Assembly: GCA_023374045.1 (NCBI GenBank)
Contig: CM041778.1
Coordinates: forward strand, 368,936,831 to 369,000,830
DNA from: Limonium bicolor
Taxonomy: Eukaryota > Streptophyta > Magnoliopsida > Caryophyllales > Plumbaginaceae
Direction of reading: 5' to 3'
DNA length: 64,000 nt
The first letter of the stretch is position 1, and each line of letters starts with the position of its first letter. Shown here one piece after another: positions 1-10,170 of this stretch. Made by a program: the position numbers and the translations under genes. The notes under the pieces are model-generated. The model did no database searches. It had not been told where the DNA came from and saw only the letters and a program-made list of their open reading frames with translations.

Positions 1-1414
1 AGGAACCGATGAGCAACAAGAGACAAATGTAATATTTGGAGACAGTTGCACTGACGGAAGAGTGCTCGGCAGCGCTGTTGAGAGCAATGCCACCCAAACA
101 GAAGGACCCAGGACTGCTGATAGTGCCTTGCTGTATTGGAAATGTTGATTGTGGCCATGGGCTATGTGACCTTGGCGCAAGTATTAATATCATGCCATAC
201 TCCATGTTCACAAGGATCCACGGCAGTCAACTGAAGCCCGTTTCCTTCTCCCTCTAGTTGGTAGATAGATCCTCCATCAAACCAATGGGAATGGTAGAAC
301 ATTTGGTGGTAGGAGTTGAAAAATTCATCTTCCCCGCCGATTTCGTCGTCTTGGATATTAGTGAGGATACTGAGGTCCCACTGATCCTAGGGCGACCATT
401 CTTGAGTACTGCTAGAGCGGTCATTGACGTCTATGATGCCAAGGTCACCTTCCGATTCGAGGATGACAAGATAGAATTTAACATGGCACATATGGTAAGA
501 AAAAGTGTTTCTGCTCATACCGTTTGTTGTGTTGGTCTACTAACAGATGACGGCACAGACGAATTCATAAATGATGAAGAGGCTTTCTCCATCTCCTTGG
601 TTGAACCTCATGAGTTGGAGGCCTTGGAGCAAGTACTGGTATCATCTATCAAAAAATTACCACAGAAAGAGATCAATGCAATTGTTGAGCATCTCGATCT
701 AGGCAAAAGGAAAAGTTATCAACCACCACTAGAGAGGCTCGAGTACCCACCTCAAAAAGCCGTACCTTCCATCGAACAACCACCAGAGGTGAAACTGAAG
801 GAACTTCCTTCTGATCTAAAGTATGCCTTCCTATCAGGTACAAACTCTCTTCCTGTAATTATTTCCTCGCTTCTCTCTCCTAAACAAGAAGTCAAATTGT
901 TAGAAGTCCTAGGAAATCAAAAGAGAGCCATAGGTTGGTGTCTGGCAGATCTAAAGGGTATTGATCCTAGTTTTTGCACCCACCGTATTTGCATGGAGGA
1001 AAACCATAAACCAATGAGGCAAGCTCAAAGGAGGTTGAATCCCAACCTAAAAGAAGTTGTCAAAAATGTGGTTCTCAAATTATTAGATGCTGGTATCATA
1101 TACCCCATTTCTGATACCCTTGGGTAAGTCCTGTCCAGGTGGTACCCAAGAAGGGTGGGATAAAAGCAGTTCCAAATGAAAAAGGGGAATTGATCCCCCA
1201 AAGAAAAACAACGGGGTGGCGTATGTGCATTGATTATAGGAAGTTAAATTCAGCCACCCGAAAAGATCACTTCCCCTTACCCTTTATAGATCAAATGTTG
1301 GAGAGGCTGGCAGGGCAAGAATTTTATTGTTTCCTCGACGGGTATTCAGGGTATTTTCATATCCCAATTGCACCTAAGGATCAGGAGAAGACTACCTTCA
1401 CCTGCCCTTACGGT
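1..1414 (+). pseudogene. Athila-like Ty3/gypsy pol remnant, 5' part (protease and N-terminal reverse transcriptase)
   Basis: The sequence opens inside a retrotransposon polyprotein whose start lies left of the window. An aspartic-protease-like stretch with DLGAS (a variant of D-S/T-G) and LILGRPFL lies at about 36-480, followed by a linker and the first blocks of reverse transcriptase (MCIDYRKLNSATRKDHFPLP, FLDGYSGYFHI) up to about 1410. The arrangement fits the Athila/Tat branch of Ty3/gypsy. The reading frame is broken: an in-frame TAG at 255-257 within the protease, and a frame change near 1125-1139 before VVPKKGG. At 1415 the RT coding sequence is cut by the insertion described next; it resumes at 3873. 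The element is therefore dead. Family assignment is from motifs only. Confidence 0.85.
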
Positions 1415-3868
1415 TTTTTTTTTTGATAATTGCTGGAATAATCCAGTTACAATGGCAATACTATGGCATAGAGCCTTTCTCACCGGTTTGACAAATATGG
1501 GCAATTGGCCCAATTGCCACAAGGATAACAGACAAAATGAAATGAAAATGAGAAACCAACATAAGAGCACCATACCTTTCTACCCCTACCAATCTTACTA
1601 GTTAAGAGTGACCCTTAAATCTATTTGGTTTTCTTCTTGCCCCGCATGGCCACCTTACTGACTCGTGAAAATTTACTAAAACCGAGGGGCCCTGTCCCAC
1701 GAGCTCTCGACCCCTTATTGTTAGCTGTGCTCCTAGAGCATCTGTCAGACTCCTCTATTGACTCATCACTCTCGACTTGACCTGGTCGGCAAAGGCTCGA
1801 TCTCTGTTTTCGAATGATCTCCTCATAATTGGATAGGGCAAGCTTCTCATTAGGGATAGTGCATCCGAGCCGCTTGGCAAAGCTGAGTGTTTTCCTTGCT
1901 TCCTCTTTAACAACCGTCTCCTCAGGATTAGCATCGGGTTCATCTTCCTGCTTTGTGGGTTCAGCAGGCTCGAACCCCGGGGGAAATTCCGGCTCTTCGA
2001 AGAGACTCCTAAGACCAACATCCTCCAGGTCCTCCTCCAACGCTTGCGCCTGAGGACCGCCAAACTCTGACCCGGGCCGCATCCCTAGGTCATCAAACCC
2101 GTTACCGTTATGTCTAGGACCGAACCCCACGTCCACGTCATTGCTAAGCTTATCAAAACATTGGGCATCCTCCTCCATCCCTCCCTTCGTTTTATTAATA
2201 ATATCCTCCATAACTGGATCGGGGCCCGAAACCTTACCATTAAATGGCTGGCGAATTGAAACTGGCTTCCGAACATCAGTCCCCATTGGCCTCTGGCACG
2301 GGTTCCTATTGACATCATCATTCGAATTCTGGACAATGGGTGACACGGGAGGAGGTGGCTGCTGCACACTTGCAGCTTGGTAACAACTCGTACTGGAAAA
2401 AAATGGCCATACACCCCATCCCTGTGGTTGGCCCCACCATCCGGGCTGGTCAAAACTAAGCGCCGGGTAACCAACCCAGTAACCAACTAGTGGGTACCAT
2501 AAACAATATGGCACACTGCTCCATAAATTATTATACGGTCCACCCACCAAAACACCTCCATTGGTATCGCTGGCACTATTAAAATTTTCCACTTTTGTAA
2601 TTGCCTTTTCTTCCTTGGGACATGGAGAAGCTTTTTCCTCCTTGGAACATGGTGAGGGCTTCTCGGGCAGGGGGCATCTCAGGCGGCAACATTCGACACA
2701 AAGGAATCCCTTTTGGTCGTCACGGTTCCCCGCGCCCGGCATTTGCGCAGCCCCCTCCTCCTCCATGGATGCGCCGCCGACGAGCCCGTCACCGTCTTCC
2801 GGCATAACACTATCACCTTTCTGTGTCGATATGCTCTTGACCTCTTCTGAGAAGCATTTCTTCTCATACTTTGCTTGACGAGCATACAGTTTGTAGCCCA
2901 TAAACACTCTGCCATGGATCTTCTCCACCGCTTGCTTAACATAGGAGGAGCTGGACATCTTCACAATGGCAAAACCAAGTTTGTTGTTTGGCCGTCGTTT
3001 CCTGGATATGAATATACGCCTGATAAATGTGTCCATTCGGAGAAGCCATCTGATCGCCCGCGTATTTACTGCACTGGATACGTTATCAATAAACAGGGTA
3101 CTCCCTTCTTCATCCCCATCAGCAGGTGATTCATTTATCTCGATCTCCGTCTGTCTTCTTCCTTGGCTGCGCAAGTCGCCCACTCTCAGGGCAGGAGATC
3201 TTCTCCGCCAACTTGTCCCGGAAACCGGCCCCTTCGAGCTTCTCTGTCGCCCCGACCTCTGTCTCTCCGACCAGAGTGGCGTCTTCCACCACGAGCAACC
3301 GCCTCTCCTCGGACTCCTCTGCCGCCTGGAGTAGAAGCGCGACCACTCGCTGCGTCGCCTTGCCTCGCCGTCTCCCCATCCTCTACGCGACCAGTCACCG
3401 CTTCGCCTTGCCTCATCGTTTCTCCACCCCCTAACATGCGAGCGGCACCGTCGAGATCCACTGGCTGGTTGGCTTCTCCATGGCTCCTGGCGACTACGGC
3501 TATCTCGCCATCTCTCACTGGCTCTCTCTCTCTCTCTCATGATTCGCTTCTAGAAGAGAGGATGGGAGAAGAAGAAGGCCTGTGTTCGTTCGGTGGGGGG
3601 ATGGGAGAAGAAGAAGAGAGGATGCATGCAACCACAGCAGGCAGAGTTGTCCAGTGAATTAAATAAATTGGAAATTCAGGAAGAGGAGGATGGATGGCAT
3701 GCATTTTGCATATTATTGTTGTTCATTACACCGACTGAATAAATGAGTTAACTGGCTCTGCCCAACCCTGCTTCCTTTTTTTCCCCACACCTATATGACA
3801 ATTGATGTATGTGACATACAGAGACAATAAACTAGCTGATCATCCTTGGAGCCACAATACTTAATCAC
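1415..3868 (-). mobile_element. Poly(A)-tailed retroposed insertion, LINE ORF1-like, nested in the gypsy RT
   Basis: A 2.45-kb block interrupts the RT sequence exactly between the codons for the CPYG and TFAY-type motifs. On the minus strand it ends in an A-run (T-run at 1414-1424 on the plus strand), the mark of target-primed reverse transcription. CGGT occurs at both edges (1411-1414 and 3869-3872) and could be a short target-site duplication, though 4 bases is weak. Minus-strand order is: about 330 bases of 5' leader, a 639-codon RRM ORF, about 200 bases of 3' UTR, then poly(A). No second ORF (endonuclease/RT) is present. It is either a LINE derivative that has kept ORF1 only, or a processed retrocopy of an RNA-binding protein gene. 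Confidence 0.7.
1621..3540 (-). CDS. RRM-domain protein resembling plant LINE ORF1, 639 aa
   Basis: One uninterrupted minus-strand ORF. Residues 1-130 are rich in Arg, Ser and Trp (RERERASERWRDSRS). An RNA-recognition motif lies at about 148-225, with an RNP2-like TLFIDNV and an RNP1-like NKLGFAIVKM. A Pro/Gly/Trp-rich middle follows, then an acidic C-terminal third ending in a basic GKKKTK tail. The basic N-terminus, RRM and acidic tail match the general plan of plant LINE ORF1 proteins, which bind the element RNA; an SR-like host RNA-binding protein is the alternative. It has no introns and is flanked by a poly(A) tract, so it is retroposed. The start codon sits in a (TC)n microsatellite that encodes the Arg-Glu repeat, so the true start could be further in. 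That the frame is intact suggests recent insertion, or chance; expression is unknown. Confidence 0.6.
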   Translation of the reverse strand: MRERERASERWRDSRSRQEPWRSQPASGSRRCRSHVRGWRNDEARRSGDWSRRGWGDGEARRRSEWSRFYSRRQRSPRRGGCSWWKTPLWSERQRSGRQRSSKGPVSGTSWRRRSPALRVGDLRSQGRRQTEIEINESPADGDEEGSTLFIDNVSSAVNTRAIRWLLRMDTFIRRIFISRKRRPNNKLGFAIVKMSSSSYVKQAVEKIHGRVFMGYKLYARQAKYEKKCFSEEVKSISTQKGDSVMPEDGDGLVGGASMEEEGAAQMPGAGNRDDQKGFLCVECCRLRCPLPEKPSPCSKEEKASPCPKEEKAITKVENFNSASDTNGGVLVGGPYNNLWSSVPYCLWYPLVGYWVGYPALSFDQPGWWGQPQGWGVWPFFSSTSCYQAASVQQPPPPVSPIVQNSNDDVNRNPCQRPMGTDVRKPVSIRQPFNGKVSGPDPVMEDIINKTKGGMEEDAQCFDKLSNDVDVGFGPRHNGNGFDDLGMRPGSEFGGPQAQALEEDLEDVGLRSLFEEPEFPPGFEPAEPTKQEDEPDANPEETVVKEEARKTLSFAKRLGCTIPNEKLALSNYEEIIRKQRSSLCRPGQVESDESIEESDRCSRSTANNKGSRARGTGPLGFSKFSRVSKVAMRGKKKTK

Positions 3869-3872
3869 CGGT

Positions 3873-6236
3873 ACCTTTGCATATACTCGAATGCCTTTTG
3901 GGCTATGCAATGCCCCTGTTACTTTTTAACGTTGCATGCAGGCAATTTTCGCTGATTTTATTGAAAAAAGTATAGAAGTATTTATGGATGATTTCAGTGT
4001 TTATGGTCCTACTTTTGATGAATGTCTGCAGCAACTAGATCTAATCTTAGCCAGGTGCGAGGAAACCAACTTGGTGCTGAGTTGGGAAAAATGCCACTTC
4101 ATGGTAAAGGAGGGCATTGTTTTGGGGCATCGTGTATCCAACGCAGGTATTGAAGTTGACCAGGCCAAGGTCGAGGTCATCAAGAAGCTCCCTCCTCCTA
4201 CCTCAATCAAAGAAGTAAGAGCATTTCTGGGTCATGCCGGCTTCTATCAAAGGTTTATTGCAGACTTCTCGAAGATAGCAAAGCCCTTAAATGATCTATT
4301 GGCCAAGGATACGAAATTCAACTTTACAGAAGAATGTTTGAAGGCCTTCGAGATCATCAAGGAGAAGCTTGTTTCAGCCCATGTGGTCGTTGCCCCTGAT
4401 TGGTCTCTTCCCTTTGAGATCATGTACGATGCAAGTGACTACGCTATGGGGGCTGCACTGTGTCAAAAGAAGGACAAGGTATTATGGATTATAACGTATG
4501 CGAGTAAGACTCTTGTGGATGCCCAAAAGAATTACACAACTACAGAGAAAGAGCTTCTTGCTGTTGTCTTCGCCCTTGATAAGTTCCGTTCTTATCTATG
4601 AGGAAGTGAAGTTATAGTACACACTGATCACTCCGCCCTGAAATACCTGTTCACCAAAGCAGACACAAAGCCAAGATTATTGCGTTGGATTCTCCTGCTG
4701 CAAGAATTTGATGTTCTAGTGGTGGACAAGAAAGGGTGCCACAATGGAGTTGATGATCACCTGTCTCGTATTACAAGACCATATCATGGAGTTCCTATTC
4801 AAGAATACTTTCCGGACAAGACAATGTTCAGCATCCAGCAAATAGATGATATGGCTGAAAAGAGAACTTTTGCCAATTAGAATGAGTTATTCTCTGCTTT
4901 GAAAGTAAGCAATGAAGAACCATGGTATGCTGACATCGCCAACTACCTAGCCTCCGGAGTAGTACCTCATGGACTCTCTTCTCAACAAAAGAAGAGATTC
5001 CTCTCCCAGATCAAACACTTCTTCTAGGATGACCCTTACCTTTTTAAGGTATGTGCGGATGGGGTCATCCGGAGGTGTATCCCTGAAAACGAGGCTACCT
5101 CAGTTCTCTACATGTGTTACTCTAAAGAGGCTGGAGGGCATCATGGTTCCACCCGGACTGCTGCTAAAGTTCTGGAATCATGTTTGTTTTGGCCTACACT
5201 ACATAAAGACGCTCACAAATTTGTCTCACAGTGTGACAGTTGCCAAAGGATGGGAAATATCTCCAGGCGCCACGAGATGCCTTTGAACAACATCCTGAAA
5301 GTGGAGTTGTCTGATGTTTGGGGCATCGATTTTATGGGTATATTCCCTCCATCACAAGGCCATCAGTACATATTAGTCGCTGTGGACTATGTTTCAAAGT
5401 GGGTAGAAGCGATTTCCTATTCTTCTGCAGACGCCAAAACAGTCCTGAAGTTTTTGAAGAAAAATATCTTCACCAGATTCAGGGTGCCCCGTGCAATCAT
5501 TTCTGATGGTGGTTCCCATTTCTGCAATCACCAATTTGATGCCCTACTACATAAATATGGAGTTCATCACAAAGTAGCACTCCCCTACCATCCCCAAAGC
5601 AATGGACAGGCTGAGGTCTCAAACCGAGAGTTAAAATGGATTTTACAGAAAACAGTCAGTTCATCTAGGTGAGATTGGTCACAAAAACTCGGCGATGCTT
5701 TGTGGGCCTATAGGACTGCCTTCAAAACTCCTATTGGGACCACTCTTTTCCGTCTGGTGTTTGGCATGGCATGTCATCTACCAGTAGAGCTTGAACACAA
5801 AGCTTACTGGGCATTAAAATCTCTGAATTTTGACATGAAAGCTGCTGGGATAAAACGAAACTTCCAACTCTCTTAACTTGAGGAGTTACGCCACTGCGCT
5901 TACAAGAATGCCAACTTATACAAAGAGAGAACCAAGAAGTGGCATGATCAAGCCATTCTTCCGCGCCACTTTCAAATTGGTGATAAAGTCCTCCTTTATA
6001 ATTCCCGCCTACGACTTTTCCCTGGAAAGTTGAAATCGCATTAGTTTGGACCTTACACCATCACCTCCATGAATGCATCTGGCGCTTTCGAACTTGAGAA
6101 TGCCAACGGTGAACGCTTTAAAGTCAATGGTTCTCGCTTGAAGAAATATTTATGCAGTGAACCCGCCACAACACATTCAATCTACTTAGATGACATCAAC
6201 TTGCATTCTTCCAACGGGGCCAAAGGTCAAGTGTAG
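3873..6236 (+). pseudogene. Athila-like Ty3/gypsy pol remnant, 3' part (RT, RNase H, integrase)
   Basis: The RT sequence resumes directly after the insertion (MPFGLCNAP in frame) and includes the catalytic block FMDDFSVYG (about 3982-4008), then LGHRVSNAGIEV and FLGHAGFYQRFI. An RNase H-like segment with YDASDYAMGAAL follows, then TTTEKELLAVVFA. Integrase begins near 5112 with an HHCC zinc finger ending CDSCQRMGN, then the core with WGIDFMG, ISDGGSHF and HPQSNGQAEVSNRE. The C-terminal integrase domain (GPYTITSMNASGAFEL) runs to a TAG at 6234-6236. The frame is broken by stops at about 4599, 4878, 5025, 5670, 5874 and 6042. The gene order PR-RT-RH-INT is that of Ty3/gypsy. It is a decayed copy with no expected activity. 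Confidence 0.88.
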
Positions 6237-7279
6237 GGCCTTTTCCCTTCCAAGATACACATTTCAGGGGAGTTTTCTGTTCCTTCTCTCTGCTATTATT
6301 TATTTATTTAATTTCTTTATTTATTTTTCGAACACTGGGGACAGTGTTCCTGCCTAGTGTAGGGTAGGGGGACCCCCCTAAAAGAAGAAGAAAAGAAATT
6401 TTTGTTTAATTTCAATTTTAAAAAAACATTTATATACATATAACATGTCTAGTTTATCCAATATAATAAGTTTTAAGTTTATTAACATCCTACTCAGCTT
6501 TTTGCATGGCTTTGATTAAGTTGCCATTAGGGAAGGCTAAATATTTGTTCTCTCAGGAGGTAAGCTTTCTAATGACCTTTAGATATCAATTCTCACTTCG
6601 TGATTCTTTTTGTTAACATGAGTATATGACCTTACTTCTATTTTTGTCCTTGATATACTTTTGGGTAATATTTTTTCCCTTCCTTTTCAAAATAGTTCAA
6701 TTCTTGTGGGTGAATATCTTAGAAAAGGGTGAAGTATGAAAAAAAGGAAAAAAAAAGATAGAAAAAAAGCTTCAAAAAAATCTTCTTATAGAAAAAAAAG
6801 ATGAAGCATTATGAGGTTGCAAGATTGCCTCAAAATAAAAGCAAGAAATGAGAGTTTTTTCCTTTTGTTTTTCTCCTAAATTCCCCGTTCTTTAAATGCA
6901 AAAATCATGGTTAGATTCAGAAACCCTTGAAAAATAGGGCTGAACCATTAAAACCATTGATGAGTGTCTTGGTCACTTTCAGAAACTCTTGAGAAATAGA
7001 GCTGAATGTTGGAAACCGGAAAAAGGAGAGATGCAAAATCCCTTATGCAAAATAGCCCATGAGTCTTTGATCCGTTTTTGAGATTGAATGTTTTGTCTTA
7101 TACCCACTAGTATATTTTTGATGGAATAAGAAAGGTTAAGTGATGCTTATGAATCAGAGTCGGGTAGTTGAGAAAGAACTCTAATTATCATTATTATGAT
7201 TATCTGTTTTGTGCACAAGTAGTTACTCTTTCCTGATTTAATTTTGCTCGAGGACTAGCAAAAGGTAAGTATAGGGCCT
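6237..7279 (+). other. Non-coding 3' internal region of the gypsy element, ending in a polypurine-like tract
   Basis: There is no supported gene between the integrase stop and the 3' LTR. An AT-rich stretch with A-runs (6710-6800) is followed by GCTCGAGGACTAGCAAAAGG and GTAAGTATAGGGCCT at 7246-7279. A purine-rich block directly before a TGATAA LTR start is what is expected of a polypurine tract. No envelope-like ORF was recognised. Confidence 0.5.
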
Positions 7280-8659
7280 TGATAAGCCATAGACTTATCA
7301 TATTTTATAAGCTATATTTGTAGTATTATTAGTTAAAATAAGATGAGAATAGGTAGTATTAACATTATTTTGTATGAAAAGCCATTTTTTATGATCAGAC
7401 TTATGCTTTGAGTGTTTTCATGCAAGGGACAAAGTTCTGCGTCAAAAACTAAGCCTTGCCAGATGAGGAGCCGGGTTCCTCCTGCACGGCATACGTGCGC
7501 AGCGAAAAGAGTCTTGCCGGGCATGGTGTCGGGTGTTCTGTAGCCGGCATAAGCAAAAGACGCGCATGTTCACCAAAGGATAGCGGTTATTTACCGTTAA
7601 CCAAATACCCAGTGCCGGGTATGGTGTCGGACATCCCTATCTGGCACAAGTGACTTTTCGAGCCCTGGCGGTTTCAACCGTTACTGGAAAGCACATGTTT
7701 AATTCATATGCCGGATGACTTTTACCCGGCATGGGATCCGGCACCTGAAGATTTTTCAAGTCTATAAAAGGCCGTGAGTCTACACTTGGAGAACACAACT
7801 TTGTCATCATTTTACTTTCCAAACCACTCAAAATCACGACGAACTGTTGTCAAGGAAGTGATGCGAACCAACCTGCAGAAAGAAGACATGATCGAGTTTG
7901 AGAGAATTCTCATCAAGTTGTACTCTCGTTCTTCCTTGTATCTTCTCTCAATGGTCTGGTTGGTTTAGTAGACTCTTTGATTGCTTTGGTTAGGATGATT
8001 ATCCTTGTAAACACTCTTGATCATTAATGGAATTTGCAAGTTTCTTAACCAGAATTCTAATCTTCATAAAAGTAGAATAAGGATCTTCTCTTGTTCTCTT
8101 ATTTCTAGGTTCTACTTAAGGTTTACAAAACAAGAGTAGAATAGATTAGGATTTTGGTAATCTTAAATTTTGTTGTTCTGAAAACTGGGCAACAAAGACT
8201 TCGGTTTAGGATTAATCTCTTATTTCTCCATTATTCTGTTTGTTTTCGCGGCATTAACTTGCACGATGCGAATAAGGATATTGAGTTGTTTTTGTCATAC
8301 CTTGAAACTGGAAATGGTATTTACGAAATGAAGATGCCGGACGTAGTGTCGGATGGAAGATGTCCGGCACATTCAAAGTCCTTGAATGTGGGTATTCGAG
8401 GTCCGGCATGACATCCGGCGCATTCATTTTGCGAGATCCTTTTCGAGACTTGCCACATTTGACCCTTGATCATATGAGTTCTTACACTGATAATTGACCC
8501 TAATCAAGGTTGGTTCGTTGTGAATAATTAGTTTAGTTAGTTTAGTTAGGATTAGAAATACTTTCACACTTTCCCCCTTTTTTATTTAGTAAGAATTAGC
8601 AATTACCAAGGCTAGGACTGATTTTCTATACAAGTCCCTAGGGTTCGACATTCTTGGTC
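7280..8659 (+). repeat. Probable 3' LTR of the Athila-like element
   Basis: It begins TGATAAGCC right after the purine-rich tract. It contains a TATA box at 7763-7770 inside a plausible U3/R context and runs to about CCTAGGGTTCGACA (ending at about 8659). The matching 5' LTR is outside the window, so the right end is a guess from sequence style. It holds several short copies of CCGGCAT/ATGCCGG-type motifs (about 7455-7740 and 8330-8420). The small ORFs here are not gene-like. Confidence 0.5.
7763..7770 (+). promoter_or_regulatory. TATA box of the LTR promoter
   Basis: TATAAAAG within TCAAGTCTATAAAAGGCC, a classic plant TATA context about 480 bases into the LTR. It would drive the element transcript. 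Confidence 0.5.
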
Positions 8660-8897
8660 TTAATATGCTTCCTTGCTACTTTGACCGGGATTTTTTCTAC
8701 CCGTATTTATGGTTGTAGGTTTTATTCTTTTCATTACTTTATTATTCGATTCTTTTGTACATTAATTTACCCTACAATTATTCATTTAGCAGTCATTTCG
8801 CTTGATTTTCTTCTACACTTGTTTGATACTACGACCTTAAAGATTGTTTTGTTCTTTATTTGCTTGAGGAGAAGCAAAAGCTAAGTATAAGGAAGTT
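8660..8897 (+). other. Retrotransposon-like fragment ending in a second purine-rich tract
   Basis: AT-rich sequence without a gene. Its end (GCTTGAGGAGAAGCAAAAGC, then TAAGTATAAGGAAGTT) closely resembles the tract before the LTR at 7280 and again leads into a TGATAAG start. This suggests the 3' end of a second, related LTR element whose body is deleted. Confidence 0.35.
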
Positions 8898-9777
8898 TGA
8901 TAAGTGTGAAATATATCTATTTCTAGGGGTCTAATACACCTAGTGTTCGCATTAGTTTAAGCAATATTTGTCACTTATAATGTACTTTTTCCTTAGATTT
9001 GTGTTTAGATGTGAAATGATGCATTTATATGTCAAATGCAGGAAAGAGTCTTAGTATTTCATAGTTTATCTCATGTGGATGACAACACAATAAAGAGGGA
9101 GCTAAATCGGAGCTAGAACAAAGAATCTAATCCCTATTTAAGTTGTGTCCAGACATGCGTCCGACAATTTTGATCTTCCTATTTCCTCTAAAATGTAGCA
9201 CCTAGGAGGTCATCATGAGTACATGATGGTCTGTATTGTATAATTCTATGGACACTTTTGATGGATGATCCACGTGAATAGTGGTATGCAGCCCAATCGT
9301 GAGTGATGTGTTGTATAACTCGCGAGTAATATATGTGATGCAAGTGTGCAACAATCGTGTATATATATTGATTGTATATCATGCTCAATTGACATGAGTG
9401 CATCGCCATCTCTGTGCGTGCAACAATTATTATTTTTTAACTCTCGTCATGTGTCTGGACACATGTCTAGATAGATTTGCAATTTGTTCTTGACCTTTGT
9501 CCGTACATGTATGTCCGAATGCATGGCTGGACACAACTTAAATAGGGACTAGATTCTTCGCTCTAGCTCTGATTTGTTCTCCGGTTGTTGTTGTCATCCT
9601 TATGAGATAAACGATGAAATACAAAACCTTTTCCTACATTTGACACATAAAATGGATCAATTCACATCTAAACATAAATCTAAGAAAAATAACATGACAA
9701 ATGAGAAATATTACCCAAACTAATGCGAATACTAGGTGTTTTAGACCCTTATATATAGATATATTTCACACTGATCA
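8898..9777. repeat. Inverted-repeat (fold-back) element, two ~267-bp arms
   Basis: The left arm 8898-9166 begins TGATAAGTGTGAAATATATC. The right arm 9512-9777 is its reverse complement, ending in ATATATTTCACACTGATCA. Arms include TTAAGTTGTGTCCAG at the inner edge and are separated by about 345 bp. The outer ends look like an LTR start, so this may be two LTR fragments joined head-to-head, or a fold-back/MITE-type element. No coding capacity and no clear target-site duplication was found. Confidence 0.7.
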
Positions 9778-10170
9778 TGCACTCCCTTAGAAAAAATGGA
9801 GAGAACGTCAATAGAAACGTAAAGTGGTGTGAAGTGGCTGATGCTTGCAATAAGATTTGTGGTATGACATGGACGTAGCACAACTTCAAATCAAAGAAGG
9901 ACGGACGGCTAAGAAAGCTGTAACAAGATTGGAAAAAGCTAAAGAAAGGTACTACTACTAGCCTAGGGTATCTAATGTAGCAGTAATGTAACAAAAGTAA
10001 TTAGCATTAGTACTAGCTTTTTTTCTTTATAAATCACTAATAATTTGAATTTTGAGAAGGACGCATCATTTTAGCGGTTCAGGACTTGGGGGTTCAGTCC
10101 GGAGGAGAAAGATCACCTCCATCTGGTGTTCAGAGATGCTGATCCGAAAGGATTAAGAAAGTACTGTGAT
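9778..10170. other. Intergenic, nothing recognised
   Basis: AT-rich sequence with no supported ORF, RNA gene or repeat seen. Confidence 0.6.

Noticed and set aside
3163..3657. Plus-strand ORF of 164 codons rich in Pro/Arg/Ser
   Set aside because: It is the antisense shadow of the Arg/Ser-rich N-terminus of the minus-strand RRM ORF.
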